A DNA stretch of 64,000 nucleotides from Blepharisma stoltei. Lineage: Eukaryota; Ciliophora; Heterotrichea; Heterotrichida; Blepharismidae. The translations under genes and the position numbers were made by a program. The stretch covers positions 908,501-972,500 of the forward strand of contig CAJZBQ010000012.1 in NCBI GenBank assembly GCA_914767885.1. The letters run 5' to 3'. The notes below the pieces were generated by a model that searched no databases, was not told the DNA's origin, and was given only the letters and a program-made list of their open reading frames with translations. Shown here in pieces: positions 60,660 to 64,000 of this stretch. Every line of letters begins with the position of its first letter. Positions within the stretch are counted from its first letter, which is position 1.

Positions 60660-63483
60660 TTATTTAAACAATGTCCTTCTTCTGCCAGATATAATAGTTG
60701 ACGACCTTCGGAATTCCACTTGAGGGATTTTTAATTGGAGAAGCTTGTATTTATCAATAATATAGCCTAACTCCCCTCCGTGAGTGAACAAAAACATTTT
60801 GTTCACTCACGGAGGGGGTTAATTTTTTTTTTTTAAAAAAATTTATATACAAATTTTATAAAAAAATATTTTTTCGAAATTTAAAAAAATCCTAATTCGC
60901 AAAAATTGGAAAGCAAATATTAATTTAATTTATAAAATTTATGTTTTAAAAAGCAATTTGTTTAAAAATTAAACAGAATTAGCTCTAGATTTCATTATAC
61001 TAATTATCATTTATATATCAAATTTTTTTTCCATAAAAAATTTTTGTTCACTCACGGAGGGTGGGTTTTTGGGCAAAAAATAGGGATTTTTCTAATGGTT
61101 TTGTTCGCTCACGGAGGGGGGTAGTAAGCTACTTGTAATCAGAAAATCTGTGTACGAATTCATTATTACCTCCTCATTCAAGTCTGGACGCAACTGATTT
61201 AAAATTGAATAATATTCCTGATATGTGCTAACATTTTCCAATTCCTCATAGTTTTCTTTTATTTCGTTATATCTTTTCTCAAACTCTGTCAATATTAGCA
61301 GCACAAAATCTTCGATAAAAACTACGCAGGATTTCGATTTTTCTAAATTTTCGTTAAATTTGAGATCGTAAATAAAAAATTTTTTATCGATAAATTCTTT
61401 ATTTTCGGGGTTAAAATATTTTCAAAATAAATGCAAATTTTCATCTGATAGAGAAAATCCACACTTTTCTCGAATGAGAATGGTAAAGGATTCAAAATTG
61501 ACTAATTATTGATTACTTTGTCCAGATTTATCAATATCAACGCTATCAATTATGCTTTTGTAGTTTTTCTTGCTTTGGCTAAGGCTGTATACGAATCTGA
61601 TAAGTATTGAATTTATTTTTAATTCTTCGTCATTTAGTGTATTTTTGTCTGCAAATGGGGCAGATATATTGATATTTGTCATTATAAACTCTGCTAATTC
61701 TTGGTCTCGGATCGCTAATTTTTCTAAATTTTGCTGCAGTGCTTGAAAAGGTGCTTGGTAAATTGGCCCATTTGGAATTTTCAGGTCTAAGAACTGTGAT
61801 ATCAATTTTGATATAAAATTTTCTATTTGGAATGGTAACATATATGAAAGGCTCAGCATTTTTTCAGCAACAACAGCTCAATGCACATTATTATTTTTCA
61901 ATTCTTTTACTTTTTTACATATATTATACAGCCCAACACCTAACTCTTCCTTTGAAAAAAACCTTGGGACTATTTTTGATAAAAAAAAATTCGGAAATTT
62001 TTCAGCACCTTTATAGCTTTGTAAAGCTTCATAAAATATATTTTTTATGTCTTCTTCATTTAAAGCACAAGGACCTTCTTTTATAATGTCATAAAAAGGA
62101 TGAATTGATAGCTGCGGATATGATTGTTCCTGTATCCCAAGCTTATTTTGTATGAAACACCAGTCTGTTTGTGTATCTTTCTCTTTTGAAGGTTTTTTGC
62201 TATCAATATGTTTCGCGATTTCCATCATCCCAGATATCGTATTTAGTGTGACTGCTTGTTTTTCATTTTCGTCTACAGTTTCTGTTATAACGGAGTCCAG
62301 CTTTTTTAGCATTTTTCCTACACCTTTTATTATGTCGAACCTATTGTCTATTTCTGTAAGCTCTACAATTTTGATATCTTTGTCTAATGAGGCTTGTTTT
62401 AGTGTTTTTATTTCTTCTTTCATATCATCTATAGTCTTTTTGAGGTTTTTAATATATTCTAAATATGAAGCGTCTTTTCTTTTTAAATCATTTTGTAATG
62501 TTTCTGTTTCTTTTCTGTGTTTTTCTATACAATTTTACGATGAATAGCCTAAAAATAGGTATTTTTGGCTAGCTTTATTTAACTTTTTTTAAATTAGCCA
62601 GCTGATATTTGCTTCTTAATAGGCTAATCAGCATAAATTCTTATATATAATCCCTAATTTTTAGCTTCATCATCTCAACAGCATCAGTAATAGTGTAATC
62701 ATGGATTCTTAATGACAAATCAAATGCTTTTAAAACAACTCTTCACAGCATTTCAAAAATAATCGCTTCATCTAAAGCGCCTTTAGATCGGACAGCTCTT
62801 ATAGTTTCCCTTACAAATACAGTATATCTATTTAATTTTTCCACAATTTCCGAGCTAGGAATTTTTAGAATTCTTTTTGCATCCACATTTGTAAGCTGAT
62901 GCAGCTCATCTTCTAACTGATAATAAAGCCCAACTGGCAATTTTTCTATTTCTTTTCCTAAATCTTTAGCCCTCGTCATTTGAAATGTCAATTCTAAGTC
63001 AAATTTCAGTTTTTTCAAATAAAATAAGCTTTCAGTAAACTCTTTAAATTTTTCATTGTCAACGTTTTCTAATTCATTTTCCAAATTAAAAAATTTTTCA
63101 GCATTTTCGACTGAGTCGAATCGAGAAATTGGATTTAAAAGTGACAAAAAAATTTCGCCTCTGGAGCCTCGGAATAGTCTTTTATTTGCTTCATCTTGTA
63201 TGAAATTTTTAAATTTGGGGTCATCAGGAGGGTTTATTTCGGTTGACCTGATTTCGGAGAGCATTAAAGAAGGGTGGGAAGACCTATGTTTGGTTGTGTG
63301 GGGAGTCCGGGTACCAGAAGTTCGTTGTCTTTCTTGAGAGATTGGAGAGTTGTTGAGGGATAATCCGGGATGTCGATTGTTTTTTGTGGTTGAAGGTGTG
63401 GATTTAAGAGAATTTACGTAAGTGCTGAAGTCTAAATATTCTTTTCTTTTGGGTTCGGTGTTTCGAGTTGTTTTTCTTCTCAT
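60660..63483 (-). CDS. Large helical protein with an EF-hand-like site
   Basis: 777 aa after removing MITE-1 copy g (357 nt), a 15-nt intron and a 118-nt IES; the total is a multiple of three. N-terminus Arg/Thr/Ser-rich (MRRKTTRNTEPKRKEYL). The middle is helical (NAEKFFNLENELENVDNEKF, EIEKLPVGLYYQLEDELHQL). A coiled-coil follows (HRKETETLQNDLKRKD, MKEEIKTLKQASLDKDIKIV), then more globular sequence and the EF-like loop DSVDIDKSGQINFESF, which is created across the intron. It ends RRSSTIISGRRRTLFK. I do not recognise the family; the style fits ciliary or basal-body proteins. Trp codons include TGA (EMLWRVV, NVHWAVVAE). Confidence 0.8.
60768..61124. mobile_element. MITE-1 copy g (357-nt IES)
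   Basis: Ends TA-ACTCCCCTCCGTGAGTGAAC and GTTCGCTCACGGAGGGGGG TAG-TA. Full inner repeats TTTTGTTCACTCACGGAGG and GGAGGGTGGGTTTTTGGGC. Removal joins FLITSSL to GYIIDKYKLLQLK in frame. Confidence 0.9.
61502..61516 (-). other. 15-nt intron
   Basis: GTAATCAATAATTAG; removal gives DKSGQINFESFTILIREKCG in frame. Confidence 0.9.
62526..62643. mobile_element. 118-nt IES with internal inverted repeat
   Basis: TA-bounded. Contains GAATAGCC...TTGGCTAGC facing TTAGCCAGC...AATAGGCTAATC. Removal joins KLKIRDYI to EKHRKETETLQ in frame. Confidence 0.75.
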
Positions 63484-63870
63484 ATGCTGATAAGATAAAA
63501 TAGTTAAAATGTCTAAGATTTGGATAAATAAAATAAAATGTTGGAATAAAAAGTTTAGAATTGATGATATTATTTGTTAGAAAAATAAAATGATATTGGA
63601 ATTATCAAGCTAAAAATAGTATTTTTAATGATGTAAAATTGATATAGCATGAGCCTCCTTTGGCTGGGCTATATCGATATCTTCCGAATTCGGAAGGGGA
63701 ATTGGATTTTGGTAAAGCCAACTCCTCAGATGGCAAATCCGCTCTATATTGAATTAATAAGTTAATTATTTAAAAACGGCATTCTATTTCAGGCGCCTTT
63801 TTCATAATTTTTCAAAAAATTAAGTCTTCATTTAAATCAGCTGAATATCATAATTCTGAAACGCCTGAGA
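63484..63870. other. Intergenic region with a short perfect palindrome
   Basis: AT-rich apart from 63650-63755, a GC-richer patch with the perfect palindrome CTTCCGAATTCGGAAG and weak inverted ends (GATATAGCATGAGC / GCTCTATATTG). It may be another small palindromic element. No gene. Confidence 0.4.
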
Positions 63871-64000
63871 TTAATCAATTGTATGTGCTTGTGTTTGTAT
63901 TGACGAATCCAAAAATTTTCTGAAGCGGTTTTTAAAAAGGTCTTTTAGGATTCAATTTGAATAGGTAATTGTTTCTGGGGGTAATGTAAAATTAATTCGG
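63871..64000 (-). CDS. 3' end of an unidentified gene (partial)
   Basis: From the right edge the minus strand is open for 43 codons with natural composition (FTLPPETITYSNWILKDLFK NRFRKFLDSS, Trp from TGA) and stops at 63871. Too short to identify; the rest lies beyond the window. Confidence 0.45.

Noticed and set aside
1-64000. Reassignment of TAA/TAG to Gln, as in many other ciliates
   Set aside because: Every TAA or TAG inside a conserved protein is removed with a 15-16 nt intron or a TA-bounded block. Conserved positions never need Gln from a stop codon, whereas TGA falls at Trp sites repeatedly.
1-64000. CRISPR arrays, tRNA/rRNA genes, bacterial operons
   Set aside because: No regularly spaced repeats, no tRNA box pairs with a cloverleaf and no rRNA sequence were recognised. 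The introns, code and gene families are eukaryotic.

Overview
The window reads as germline (micronuclear-type) DNA of a heterotrich ciliate that uses TGA as tryptophan; Blepharisma fits best. Three things show this. In-frame TGA falls where a Trp is expected in almost every conserved protein (kelch repeats, PH and kinase domains, DHHC, NHE, TBC, channels), while TAA and TAG never interrupt a protein after processing. Introns are mostly exactly 15 nt (one 16 nt). Nearly every multi-exon gene is also broken by AT-rich or MITE-like blocks bounded by TA dinucleotides, and removing the DNA from one TA to the next restores the frame and the conserved motif. I read these blocks as internal eliminated sequences (IESs). 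I worked out about 30 by hand; lengths cluster near 41-43, 60-79, 112-129 and over 180 nt. The identity and all lengths come from reading the sequence; no database was searched.

Layout. 1-15.5 kb is a duplicated, gene-poor block. It has two PH-domain/CAMK-type kinase genes plus a kinase remnant on the minus strand, and four copies of a small four-helix membrane protein with an MIU-like N-terminus on the plus strand (one frameshifted), set in repeated AT-rich flanks. 16.4-23.5 kb holds two LITAF-domain genes, an RI-type leucine-rich-repeat gene and a RING gene. 23.5-29.2 kb holds small basic or Ser-rich genes, DPH3 and a probable N-myristoylated protein. 29.5-36.8 kb holds a DHHC palmitoyltransferase, a coiled-coil/zinc-knuckle protein, mitochondrial ribosomal protein bL12 and a myristoylated ubiquitin-like protein. 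37.3-44.8 kb holds a kelch-BTB protein, a cyclic-nucleotide-binding K+ channel and a Na+/H+ exchanger. 46.6-58.4 kb holds a CFAP97-like candidate, an F-box protein, a large BK/SLO-like K+ channel, a multi-EF-hand protein and a TBC-rhodanese (TBC1D23-like) protein. 58.5-64 kb holds an acylated Ser-rich protein, coiled-coil proteins and a partial gene.

Mobile DNA. Four TIR/MITE families (MITE-1 to MITE-4) begin TA-ACTCCCC or similar, and seven MITE-1 copies were found. There are also palindromic hairpin elements and several GC-rich, retroelement-like families (A-E). The last sit inside coding exons of housekeeping genes, flanked by 11-20 nt direct repeats, and their removal at the repeats restores the frame in every gene tested. 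The most striking single observation is a MITE inserted inside a 16-nt intron of the TBC gene: the intron exists only after the DNA element is removed. Genes are packed very tightly, with gaps of 21 to a few hundred bp, and several channel, Ca2+ and trafficking genes lie together between 40 and 58 kb.
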